64,000 nt of DNA, taken from positions 310,001 through 374,000 of the forward strand of contig JBQJBP010000003.1 in the NCBI GenBank assembly GCA_052078155.1. Direction: 5' to 3'. The notes under the pieces were generated by a model. That model did no database searches. It was not told where the DNA came from and saw only the letters and a list, made by a program, of their open reading frames with translations. This DNA comes from CAXBMB01 sp052078155 (GTDB taxonomy: Bacteria > Pseudomonadota > Alphaproteobacteria > Kiloniellales > DSM-21159). The position numbers were made by a program, and so were the translations under genes. Of this stretch, positions 44,543 through 52,442 are shown in pieces (the stretch's first letter is position 1; each line of letters begins with the position of its first letter).

Positions 44543-45886
44543 CTAGGCTGTGTAACGCAGGGCAGAAGAGGGCTGGGTCGGGGTTTTGTGGAACTTGCCA
44601 TCTTTCATGATCGCCACCAGACGGTTTTGGTCCTGCAGAATGCGCACATCCGACAAAGGATCCCCGTCGACCAGCAGCAGATCGGCCAGATAACCTTCAC
44701 GGATCAGCCCCAGGTCCTGCCCCATTCCCATGATCTGGCCGCCATACTGGGTTCCGGCCCGCAAAGCCTCCATGGGGCTGAACCCCAGCAAGTCCACGAA
44801 GTACTCCAGATCCTTGGCATTGGTCCCCATGGGGGTCCAGGCAAAGCCATAGTCGCCGCCAATCAGCACCCGAATGCCCCGGCGGTGCATTTCCTTCATG
44901 GTCTCAATGGCGGCTGCCAGTTCTCTTTCGTAAGCTTCGGCCAGGGCGCTGCCCGGTTTGATGCCATAGTCCCCGGCATTGCGGGCGGTGTTGATCAACC
45001 AGGCCAGGCCGGGCGCCACAAAGTGCTTGTCCTTCGCTGCTTCCAGCTTGTCCAGAGACTCACTGTCGGAGAAGGAGGCGTGGTAAATGATGTCGATACC
45101 GTGCTTGACGCAGAGCTTAACGGACTCGGCAGAGCGGGCATGGGCAGCCAGCCAGCGCCCACGCCGTTTGGTTTCCGACACCGCCATGGCGATCTCTTCT
45201 TCCGACATCTGATTTTCTTCTGCCCCCATGCCGGTGATCTCTTCACCCGACAGATTGAGCTTGATGGTGTCGTTGCCCCACTTGATCAGTTCACGCACCC
45301 GGGCCCGCACCTCTTCAGGGCCGGAAACCACAATGCCCAGATTCAGCGCCTCATGGGGAATGTGGGGCGGGGTCATGTCCCCCAGGCCACCCAGTGTCGT
45401 AAGTTCCGGACTGGCAGCGGTATAGCGCGGGCCGGGAAAGCGTCCGGCGTTAATGGCGTCACGGATCACCACATCCAGCCGGGGCTTGGCAGCCGCTGCC
45501 CCGCGACCAGCGGTAAAGCCTGCGTCCAGCATGACCTTGGCCATCTCCACGCAAGACAGGATGTGCTCTTCCGGCGGCATCATGTTGATGGGATCAACAC
45601 CGGCCGAATTGTTCCAGCTGAGATGCAGGTGGGCATCAATCAGGCCCGGCATCAGGGTCATGCCCCGACCGTCGATGCTTTGACCGCCCGACCGGTTCCA
45701 GCCCATGCCAACACCCGTGCCGCTGCGGCTGATGCTCTTGATCCGGTTTCCCGAGACCGTGACCTCACCGGAAAAGGGAGGTTCGCCGCTGCCGTCCAAT
45801 ATGCGGACATTGGTGAAAACAATGTCAGATGCGCCACCATCCGTCTGACGCGTTCCGCCCCAGTTGGTAAAACTCTGCTCTGACAT
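44543..45886 (-). CDS. Amidohydrolase family protein (imidazolonepropionase-like)
   Basis: The 447-residue metal-dependent hydrolase has the small beta domain plus TIM barrel of the amidohydrolase superfamily. LMPGLIDAHLHLSW carries the HxH metal pair, IKLNLSGEE the probable bridging Lys, then WLAAHARS, IYHASFSD and GGDYGFAW with His, His and Asp. LLLVDGDPLSD closes the beta domain. It should hydrolyse a C-N or similar bond in a cyclic amide or related compound; the substrate is unknown. It is the last of twelve co-directional genes, 28 bases after the alpha/beta hydrolase. Confidence 0.88.
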   Translation of the reverse strand: MSEQSFTNWGGTRQTDGGASDIVFTNVRILDGSGEPPFSGEVTVSGNRIKSISRSGTGVGMGWNRSGGQSIDGRGMTLMPGLIDAHLHLSWNNSAGVDPINMMPPEEHILSCVEMAKVMLDAGFTAGRGAAAAKPRLDVVIRDAINAGRFPGPRYTAASPELTTLGGLGDMTPPHIPHEALNLGIVVSGPEEVRARVRELIKWGNDTIKLNLSGEEITGMGAEENQMSEEEIAMAVSETKRRGRWLAAHARSAESVKLCVKHGIDIIYHASFSDSESLDKLEAAKDKHFVAPGLAWLINTARNAGDYGIKPGSALAEAYERELAAAIETMKEMHRRGIRVLIGGDYGFAWTPMGTNAKDLEYFVDLLGFSPMEALRAGTQYGGQIMGMGQDLGLIREGYLADLLLVDGDPLSDVRILQDQNRLVAIMKDGKFHKTPTQPSSALRYTA

Positions 45887-45914
45887 CCTCTTTCTCCTTC
45901 GGTCGCTTTATCTT

Positions 45915-46682
45915 TTACAAGCTGTGTTGGTTCAGGTGGTCCGCCAAGAGTTCTGCGCTCTCTTCTGGCGCTTCCTGCATCATCCAATGGCCGACGCCCG
46001 GCAGGTATTGCGCCCTGCCCTGGGGCAAACCGGACAGCAACTGATCCGCCATGGCTGGCGGGGCCACCGGATCAAACTCTCCGACCACCAGCAGGGTGGG
46101 ACAGGTTATCAAAGCCGGGTCCAGCGCCTGAAAGCGGCTAAGGGCTTCACAATGGCGTGCATAGCCTTCAGGGGACTGCCGCAGCAGGCTTTCCCGCACA
46201 GCTGCCGACGCCAGACTTTGCCCCTGGGCCACACTGGCCTGGGAAACAGCATCTGCAATACCGGCCATGCCGTCCTTTCGTGCCTGCTGCGCCCGTTCCT
46301 GCAAGGCCTGGCGGGCCGCAGCCGGGGGCTCGGTGAGGGCACCGAACAGGGTGAGGCTGGCCACCAGATCCGGTCTTTTTGCGGCCAGAATCTGACAGAC
46401 AAGCGTGCCCATGGAGTGGCCGACAAAATGCGCTTTGGAGAGGTTGAGGGACCGCAGTCCCTCCTCCACTGCAGCCGCCAGACCAGCCAGACCGGCAAGG
46501 CCCGGTCGCAGGGCCGACCGACCCGCACCGGGCAGGTCCGGACGGATGATCTGGAAGGCTCCCAGTTGCGAGAGCAACGGCTGGAAGGAATTGGAGGTCC
46601 CGCCCAGGCCATGGATCATCACCACCGGCGCCCCCTTGCCCGCCACTTCCATCACCAGAGATCCCAGTCGGTGATCAGCCAT
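45915..46682 (-). CDS. Alpha/beta hydrolase (enol-lactonase-like)
   Basis: The 255-residue alpha/beta hydrolase has oxyanion-hole VVMIHGLGGTSNSF, nucleophile elbow FVGHSMGTLV (Ser), the acid in LVVGEFDPVAPP and the histidine in PGVGHWMMQEAP. The pattern resembles 3-oxoadipate enol-lactonase (PcaD) and related C-C or ester hydrolases, but the substrate cannot be set. Three bases separate it from the FAH-family gene, so co-expression is certain by layout. Confidence 0.88.
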   Translation of the reverse strand: MADHRLGSLVMEVAGKGAPVVMIHGLGGTSNSFQPLLSQLGAFQIIRPDLPGAGRSALRPGLAGLAGLAAAVEEGLRSLNLSKAHFVGHSMGTLVCQILAAKRPDLVASLTLFGALTEPPAAARQALQERAQQARKDGMAGIADAVSQASVAQGQSLASAAVRESLLRQSPEGYARHCEALSRFQALDPALITCPTLLVVGEFDPVAPPAMADQLLSGLPQGRAQYLPGVGHWMMQEAPEESAELLADHLNQHSL

Positions 46683-46685
46683 GGG

Positions 46686-47552
46686 TCAGCGGGCCTCCAC
46701 CGGGTTCTCCAACTGACCAATGCCGTCTATGTCCACCCGGACCCTGTCCCCGGCCTTCAGATATCGGGGCGGTTTGAAGCCGATACCCACACCGGCTGGT
46801 GTCCCGGTGGCGATGATGTCCCCGGGGTTCAGGGTGATACCATTGGAGATGGCGGCAATGATGGTGGGCACATCAAAGATCAACAGCCCGGTATTGGATT
46901 CCTGGCGCAGCTCATCATTGACCCAGCATCTGATCGCCGTATCGCTGAGATCAATCTCGTCGGCGGTCACTGCCCAGGGCCCCATGGGGCAGAAACTGTC
47001 CTGGGATTTGCCAATCAGCCACTGGCTGTGATGCCCCTGCAGGTCGCGCGCCGTGACATCATTGACCACACTGTAACCCCAGACATGCTCCAGGGCGTTT
47101 TCCTTTGATATGTTGCGCCCCGTTTTGCCGATGATCACAGCCAGTTCGGCTTCATAGTCCACTGCCGTGGTGACGGAGGGGTCCAGCAGAATGGGGGCTC
47201 CTGTGGGCACCACGGTCTCGGGCAGTTTGGAGAAAACGATGGGGGCTTTGGGCACCGCCCCTTGGGCCGCCGATGAATCAAACCCGGAGGCGGCAAACTC
47301 CTCCGCGTGAGCATAGTAGTTCTTGCCAACACAAAAGACGTTGCGGCGCGGGCGCGGAACAGGCGCCAGAAGGCTCACCTCCTCAAGGGAAACCTCCTTG
47401 CTGACCGGCGGCAGAGGCTGCCCGATCAGGCAGGCAACGCCAGCTTCAGCCACCGCCGTTTCCGGCAGGTCAAACACAGCCACCTGACCTTCGTCTGGCT
47501 TTACCTGGCCGACCCAGGGGCGGCCCTTCCAGTGGAATGTCGCCAGTTTCAT
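46686..47552 (-). CDS. Fumarylacetoacetate hydrolase family protein
   Basis: The 288-residue product has the FAH fold. NVFCVGKNYYAHAEEF opens the domain, DYEAELAVIIGKTGRNI contains the metal-binding acidic residues, and VWGYSVVNDVTARDLQ and GTPAGVGIGFKPPRYLKAGD complete it. Members hydrolyse or decarboxylate beta-diketo acids formed from aromatic or cyclic compounds. I chose ATG 47552 (MKLATFHWKG), which overlaps the stop of the SRPBCC-oxidoreductase gene as ATGA. Its presence suggests ring-cleavage-type catabolism. Confidence 0.9.
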   Translation of the reverse strand: MKLATFHWKGRPWVGQVKPDEGQVAVFDLPETAVAEAGVACLIGQPLPPVSKEVSLEEVSLLAPVPRPRRNVFCVGKNYYAHAEEFAASGFDSSAAQGAVPKAPIVFSKLPETVVPTGAPILLDPSVTTAVDYEAELAVIIGKTGRNISKENALEHVWGYSVVNDVTARDLQGHHSQWLIGKSQDSFCPMGPWAVTADEIDLSDTAIRCWVNDELRQESNTGLLIFDVPTIIAAISNGITLNPGDIIATGTPAGVGIGFKPPRYLKAGDRVRVDIDGIGQLENPVEAR

Positions 47553-49042
47553 GAGTTCCCTTTCCAAAGCGCGTCGGGGATCAGGATGCTCGCCCCGGTG
47601 GTTTGACGTCTTTCCAGTGCCCGATGAGCTTCTGCGGCCTGGGACAACGGATAACGGGCAGCCACATCGATGGTCAGGATGCGCCGCCGGATGGCGTCGA
47701 ACAGACGCTCTGTGATGCTGGCAATCTTCTCGGCACTGTCCGTGTAATGGCCAAAGTTGGGTCGGGAAACGGTCAGCGACTTTGAAGCCAGCGCGCTGAT
47801 GTTGCGTGTACCGATGTCTCCGGAGGCCTGGCCGAAACTGACCAGATGTCCACAAGGCGCCAGTGCGGCCAGGGAATGGTCAAAGCTGTCCCGGCCCACC
47901 GCATCATAGACCACGTCCACGCCCCGCCCCTGGGTCAGCTCCATGACCTGCGCTTCCAGGCTGCGCTCACCCGGCAGGACCACATGATCAACACCCAGAG
48001 ACCGGGCTAGCCGGGCCTTTTCTTCACTTGAGGTCGCCCCGATCACCGTGGCTCCCAGGTGCTTGGCCCACTGGCAAAGGAGACGTCCGACCCCGCCCAC
48101 GGGCGCATAGATCAAGGCTGTCTCCCCCTTTTGCAACGCATGGACCCGGTGCAGAAGAAACTCCGCCGACATGCCTTTCAGCAGACCAGCCGCTGCCGTT
48201 TCGTCGTCAATGTCATCGGGCAGGGGGATCACCTGAGCTGCCGGCATGGTGCGTACAGAGGCATAGGCCCCCACCGGGGCACAGGCGTAGCCCACCCGCT
48301 GTCCGGGCTGAAGATGCCGAACGCCGGGGCCGACAGCCTCCACCACCCCGGCAGCTTCCATACCCGGCGCTCCCGGCGGGGTCAGCAGATCGAAGTAGCC
48401 GGTGCGGCAGTAGACATCGATGAAGTTCACCCCGATGGCGGTCTGGCGCAACTGCACCTCCCCGTCCCCCGGCGGCGAGGCCACGACTTCCACGCTGTGC
48501 AGTTCGTCCGCGCTGCCGTGCCGGTCGATCACCATGGCGTTGCCGGACAGGGGCTTTTCCCGCCCAAAGATCTGTCCCTGAGAAAACTCAAAGGGCCGCG
48601 GCCGCAGCGGCTCCACCCGGGAACGAACCGCATCGAAGCCCGCCTGATAGACCCCTTCAGCCACCACCTGGGCCAGCTCTTCTTCCTGGCCGGGCGGCGT
48701 GTCAAAGCTTGAGGTCCAGGACCAGAAGGTCCGGTTGCCATCGGTCACAGGTTTCAGGGAGATTTCGGCCACGTAGTTCTTCAGCGGAATGTCGCTCTCG
48801 ACGATGGCATAGCGCAGAAAGTGGTCCGGATCAGACAGGCTGAGAAGCTGTTCGCGCAGACGCTCGCCCCCCGTCAGGGAAAAGTTGCGGACCGCGCTCA
48901 CCTGGTCGGTGACCTTACCGGCATCCACCTTGCTGCGGGCGATGGCCGGATGCCAGCGGTCATGACCATTGAAATCCCGCAGGATGGCCCAGACCGCCTC
49001 AACGGGTGCAGAGATGACCGTGCTTTTTGTGACGCGAACCAT
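47549..49042 (-). CDS. SRPBCC domain fused to a quinone oxidoreductase (MDR superfamily)
   Basis: The 497-residue protein joins two domains. Residues 1 to about 145 form an SRPBCC/START-like lipid- or ligand-binding domain (VISAPVEAVWAILRDFN, VTDGNRTFWSW), clearly related to the next protein upstream, at 49081. From about residue 165 it is a zeta-crystallin-type NADPH:quinone oxidoreductase, with GVNFIDVYCRTGYF, PGMEAAGVVEAVG and the cofactor motif APVGGVGRLL. Zinc ligands are not evident. The fusion suggests that a hydrophobic compound is bound and handed to the reductase. Cytoplasmic. Confidence 0.88.
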   Translation of the reverse strand: MVRVTKSTVISAPVEAVWAILRDFNGHDRWHPAIARSKVDAGKVTDQVSAVRNFSLTGGERLREQLLSLSDPDHFLRYAIVESDIPLKNYVAEISLKPVTDGNRTFWSWTSSFDTPPGQEEELAQVVAEGVYQAGFDAVRSRVEPLRPRPFEFSQGQIFGREKPLSGNAMVIDRHGSADELHSVEVVASPPGDGEVQLRQTAIGVNFIDVYCRTGYFDLLTPPGAPGMEAAGVVEAVGPGVRHLQPGQRVGYACAPVGAYASVRTMPAAQVIPLPDDIDDETAAAGLLKGMSAEFLLHRVHALQKGETALIYAPVGGVGRLLCQWAKHLGATVIGATSSEEKARLARSLGVDHVVLPGERSLEAQVMELTQGRGVDVVYDAVGRDSFDHSLAALAPCGHLVSFGQASGDIGTRNISALASKSLTVSRPNFGHYTDSAEKIASITERLFDAIRRRILTIDVAARYPLSQAAEAHRALERRQTTGASILIPDALWKGNS

Positions 49043-49080
49043 GGGATCCTGTTACTCGCCTGAGACCTGCAGCTGGCGTA

Positions 49081-49518
49081 TTACGCGCCCAGCTTTTCTT
49101 TCAAACAGTCCAATGCCCCCTGAAAGACATTGATGCCGATGTGATGGACCAGTTCGTCTTCTTTATCCGCGGCACAGTCGAACTCTGCGGACCATTCAAC
49201 AAAGGTCTGGTCCCCGTCAGTCACAGGAAACAACCGGACATTGGCCACATAGTTTTCCACGCCCATGGGGCTTTCCAGAATGGAGTAGGAAAAGCTGTAG
49301 TCGTAGTCGGACAACGCCAGCAAACGCTCGCGAATCACCCCGCCGTCCAGCAGGCGGAAATTCCGCACCACCCCGATCTTGTCGGAGGGCTGCCCCTCTT
49401 CGATCCGGCTTTCTGCCACAAAGGGCGTCCAGTCAGGCAACGCATTAAAATCGCGGATTTTTGCCCAGACCCTGTCGGCGGGAACAGCAATCACGCTGGA
49501 GGTGTAGACCTTGGCCAT
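49081..49518 (-). CDS. SRPBCC-family protein
   Basis: The 145-residue product is a single START-like domain: VIAVPADRVWAKIRDFNALPDW, GVVRNFRLLDGG, RERLLALSDYDY and FPVTDGDQTFVEWSAEF. These match the N-terminal half of the fusion protein encoded immediately downstream, so the two are paralogues. Such domains bind hydrophobic ligands or act as cyclases and hydroxylase partners. I chose the ATG at 49518, which lies two bases after the flotillin stop. Role: probably ligand handling within the pathway. Confidence 0.88.
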   Translation of the reverse strand: MAKVYTSSVIAVPADRVWAKIRDFNALPDWTPFVAESRIEEGQPSDKIGVVRNFRLLDGGVIRERLLALSDYDYSFSYSILESPMGVENYVANVRLFPVTDGDQTFVEWSAEFDCAADKEDELVHHIGINVFQGALDCLKEKLGA

Positions 49519-49520
49519 GG

Positions 49521-51593
49521 TCAATCGTCCTTCTTCTTATCGGCTTTGCTGTCCGCCTTGGCACTGTTGGCCAGGCTCTGTGCATCCTTGGCGGAGCGGA
49601 AGATGTCCCCCATCTTGCTGACGCCGGGGTTTTCCACACCGATCTCCTTCATCATTTCATCGATCAGCGGGGCCTGGGCGCGGTAACGCAGCGCACTTTC
49701 AATGACCTCGTCCGTGGGGGAGCGATGGCCACCTTCTCCGCCACCACCGGTCAGGCCATCCACATGCAGGATCTTGATGCCTTCGATGTTCTCCAGCGGT
49801 TTGACGCTTTCGCGCACAATGCCTTCCAGACGATCCAGCATTTTTGCCCGCAACTGACCGGCCCGGGCGTCCACGCTCAGGATGTTGTCGGCTTCGTTGT
49901 GCAAACGCTGGGCTTCGGCAGCCACCAAAGCTGTCAGTTTGTCTGCTTCAGCGGCAATACGGGCCGTATCGGCATCTTTTTCTGCCAGCAGGCGGTCAAT
50001 GCCGGCAATGCGCTCGGCAACGACGGTTTCACGCACTGTGGCAACCTTCTCGGCAGCTTCCACCGCCTTGGCCTGCGCAGCTTCCGTTTCCACCTGGGCT
50101 TCGGCCTGGGCAGACTGTTTCTCCAGCACCAGGATCTGGCGCTCAATCTCGGCCAGCTCCAGCATCTGGTTGCGTTCGATTTCCAGACGCTTGAGATCCC
50201 GTTCCTTCAAGATACGGGCTTCATCCAGCCCGCGGTCTGAGGCAATCCGTGCCCGTTCCAGCTCTTCCTGAACGGAGATTTCATTTTCTTCGACGGACTG
50301 GCGCAAAGAAATCTGCTGAGAGCGCAGCACCCGATCCCGTTCAATGCGGGCTTTGTCCAGAGCCTGCTCCTGCACAATACGGGAGGACTCAACGGCTTTG
50401 TGGGCGGCAATCTTTGCTGTTTCGATCTGCTGGCTGCGGGCGATCTCGATGCTTTCGGTTTCTTCTTCCGCCTTGATCTTGGTTTCGCGCAGCAGCCGTT
50501 CGGAAACGATGCGGGCCCGTTCAATGTCCTCGTTGGAGGCGATCTCAGCGGCGTCGATTTCATGACGCTGCTTGATCTGTTTTTCGCGGATCAGTTTTTC
50601 CCGCTCAATGCGTTCGGCTTCCAGAGCCTGTTCCTGGGCAATGCGGGCCTGTTCCACCTCTTCCTGGGCTTTGATTTCGGCCCCCTGAATGGCCCTCTGG
50701 CGGTCAATTTCCAGTTCCCGGGTTTTCCGTTCATTGGCAATGCGGGACTGCTCCGCATCGGCTTCCTTCAAGGCACGGGTATGGACAATTTCCGCCCGCT
50801 GCTCGGCCCGCAGAGCCTCCAGAGCTTTTTCCTGGTTCAGGCGGGAGCTTTCGCTTTCCTGCTCCAGTTTCAGCGTTTCTTTCTCCGCTTCCAGATTGCG
50901 GGCACGAATGGCAACCACAGAGGCCTGCTCAATGTCGTTGCGCAGCTTGCGGCGGTTCTCGATGGTTTCGATCAGCTGGGTCAGACCTTCAGCGTCAAAG
51001 CGGTTGGCCGGATTGAAGTACTCCAGATCGGTCTGATCCAGATCGGTGATGGCCACCGTTTCCAGTTCCAGTCCGTTGCGGGCGAGAACACCGGCGGCAT
51101 TTTCCGCCACCCTGGCCATGAAGACATCCCGTTTTTCATGCATTTCATCCAGGGTCATCTCCGCCGCCGCCGTGCGCAGCGACCCGACAAACTTCCCGGC
51201 CAGCAGGTCAGAGAGATCATCGGCTGACATGGTCTTACGGCCAAGGGTCGACGCGGCGGCTGCCACCGCCGCTTTCTCCTGCACCACCCGGACAAAGAAC
51301 TCGGCGGTCAGATCCACCCGCAGGCGGTCTTTGGTGATCACCGCTTCATCCTTGGTTTTGGTCACCGGGATGCGCACGACATTGAGGTTCACCGGGGTGA
51401 CCTCATGGATGATGGGCACCACCAGCGCGCCGCCGTTGATCACCACCGTTTCGCCACCAAATCCGGTGCGAACAAACGCCACTTCCTTGGTGGAGCGGTG
51501 GTAGAGCCAGTGCAGCAGGTAAGCCAGTACCGTAATGGCGATGATGGCAACGATAAGCCACAGGATGGTGGATCCAATCAGGCTGGTAGACAT
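49521..51593 (-). CDS. Flotillin-family membrane protein with long coiled coil
   Basis: The 690-residue product has one membrane helix near the N-terminus (TILWLIVAIIAITVLAYLLHWL, about residues 9-30) followed by an SPFH/band 7 domain to about residue 200. Residues 205-560 form a very long, Glu/Arg/Ile-rich coiled coil with repeated units such as RARIVSERLLRE and RARIASDRGLDEARI. The C-terminal part (SVDARAGQLRAKMLDRLEG) is flotillin-like, and the tail is Lys/Asp-rich. Flotillins (YqiK, FloT) build membrane scaffolds. Placement inside a transport and catabolic operon is unusual and suggests a platform for the other proteins. Confidence 0.88.
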   Translation of the reverse strand: MSTSLIGSTILWLIVAIIAITVLAYLLHWLYHRSTKEVAFVRTGFGGETVVINGGALVVPIIHEVTPVNLNVVRIPVTKTKDEAVITKDRLRVDLTAEFFVRVVQEKAAVAAAASTLGRKTMSADDLSDLLAGKFVGSLRTAAAEMTLDEMHEKRDVFMARVAENAAGVLARNGLELETVAITDLDQTDLEYFNPANRFDAEGLTQLIETIENRRKLRNDIEQASVVAIRARNLEAEKETLKLEQESESSRLNQEKALEALRAEQRAEIVHTRALKEADAEQSRIANERKTRELEIDRQRAIQGAEIKAQEEVEQARIAQEQALEAERIEREKLIREKQIKQRHEIDAAEIASNEDIERARIVSERLLRETKIKAEEETESIEIARSQQIETAKIAAHKAVESSRIVQEQALDKARIERDRVLRSQQISLRQSVEENEISVQEELERARIASDRGLDEARILKERDLKRLEIERNQMLELAEIERQILVLEKQSAQAEAQVETEAAQAKAVEAAEKVATVRETVVAERIAGIDRLLAEKDADTARIAAEADKLTALVAAEAQRLHNEADNILSVDARAGQLRAKMLDRLEGIVRESVKPLENIEGIKILHVDGLTGGGGEGGHRSPTDEVIESALRYRAQAPLIDEMMKEIGVENPGVSKMGDIFRSAKDAQSLANSAKADSKADKKKDD

Positions 51594-51608
51594 GGTTTCA
51601 GCCTCCCT

Positions 51609-52442
51609 TTAACCGAGCTTCAAGGCCTTAAAGGCTTTGGTTTGTTGGGTCAGCGCCTGTTCCGTTGGCAGGCGCTCCATGGAGGAAGCGCCATAGAAGC
51701 CATGACAGACTTTACAGTTATCCAGCACGTACTGGGCATCTTCAGGCATGGCCACCGGGCCGCCATGAACCAGGATGATGACATCCGGATTCACCTCCAG
51801 CGCCGCCCCGCCCCAGGCGTCCACCAGGGCAGGGCAGTCTTCCAGCTTCAGGGCCGTGTCCGCGCCAATGGATCCCCCCGTCGTCAGCCCCATATGACAG
51901 ACAATGATGTCGGCACCGGCTTCCGCCATTGCCCGGGCATTGTCCTCGCTAAAGACGTAAGGGGTGGTGAAGAGGCCCTTTTCATGGGCCAGGCGGATCA
52001 TCTCCACCTCCTGGTTGTAGGACATGCCGGTTTCTTCCAGATTGGCCCGGAACGTCCCGTCAATCAGGCCTACCGTCGGGAAGTTCTGTACCCCGGAAAA
52101 GCCGACCGCCTTCACCTGATCCAGATAGTGATCAAAGATGCAGAAGGGATCCGTCCCGTTCACCCCCGCCAGCACCGGTGTGTGATCCACAACCGGCAGG
52201 ACTTCCTGGGCCATTTCCATAACGATGTCATTGGCGTTGCCATAGGCCATCATGCCGGACAAAGAGCCCCGGCCGGCCATGCGATAGCGACCGGAGTTGT
52301 AAATCACGATGAGATCAATGCCCCCGGCCTCTTCACATTTGGCCGACAAGCCGGTGCCCGCCCCGCCCCCGACAATGGGGATGTTGCGGCGCTTCATGTC
52401 CTGAAACTTGTCCAGCAACTTCTGACGATCAATATGCGGCAC
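51609..52442 (-). CDS. TIM-barrel protein of the PEP-hydrolase family
   Basis: The 277-residue barrel starts RRNIPIVGGGAGTGLSAKC and has NFPTVGLIDGTFRANLE, GADIIVCHMGLTTGGS, VHGGPVAMPEDAQYVL and GASSMERLPTEQAL. This is the COG5564 family, which is fused C-terminal to the UPF0261 domain in the plant virus-resistance protein Tm-1. Its reaction is unproven despite the family name. It overlaps by 14 bases the preceding gene, which carries a Tm-1-like domain, reproducing the Tm-1 order across two genes. The regulator at 60605 carries a homologous barrel. Confidence 0.9.
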   Translation of the reverse strand: MPHIDRQKLLDKFQDMKRRNIPIVGGGAGTGLSAKCEEAGGIDLIVIYNSGRYRMAGRGSLSGMMAYGNANDIVMEMAQEVLPVVDHTPVLAGVNGTDPFCIFDHYLDQVKAVGFSGVQNFPTVGLIDGTFRANLEETGMSYNQEVEMIRLAHEKGLFTTPYVFSEDNARAMAEAGADIIVCHMGLTTGGSIGADTALKLEDCPALVDAWGGAALEVNPDVIILVHGGPVAMPEDAQYVLDNCKVCHGFYGASSMERLPTEQALTQQTKAFKALKLG

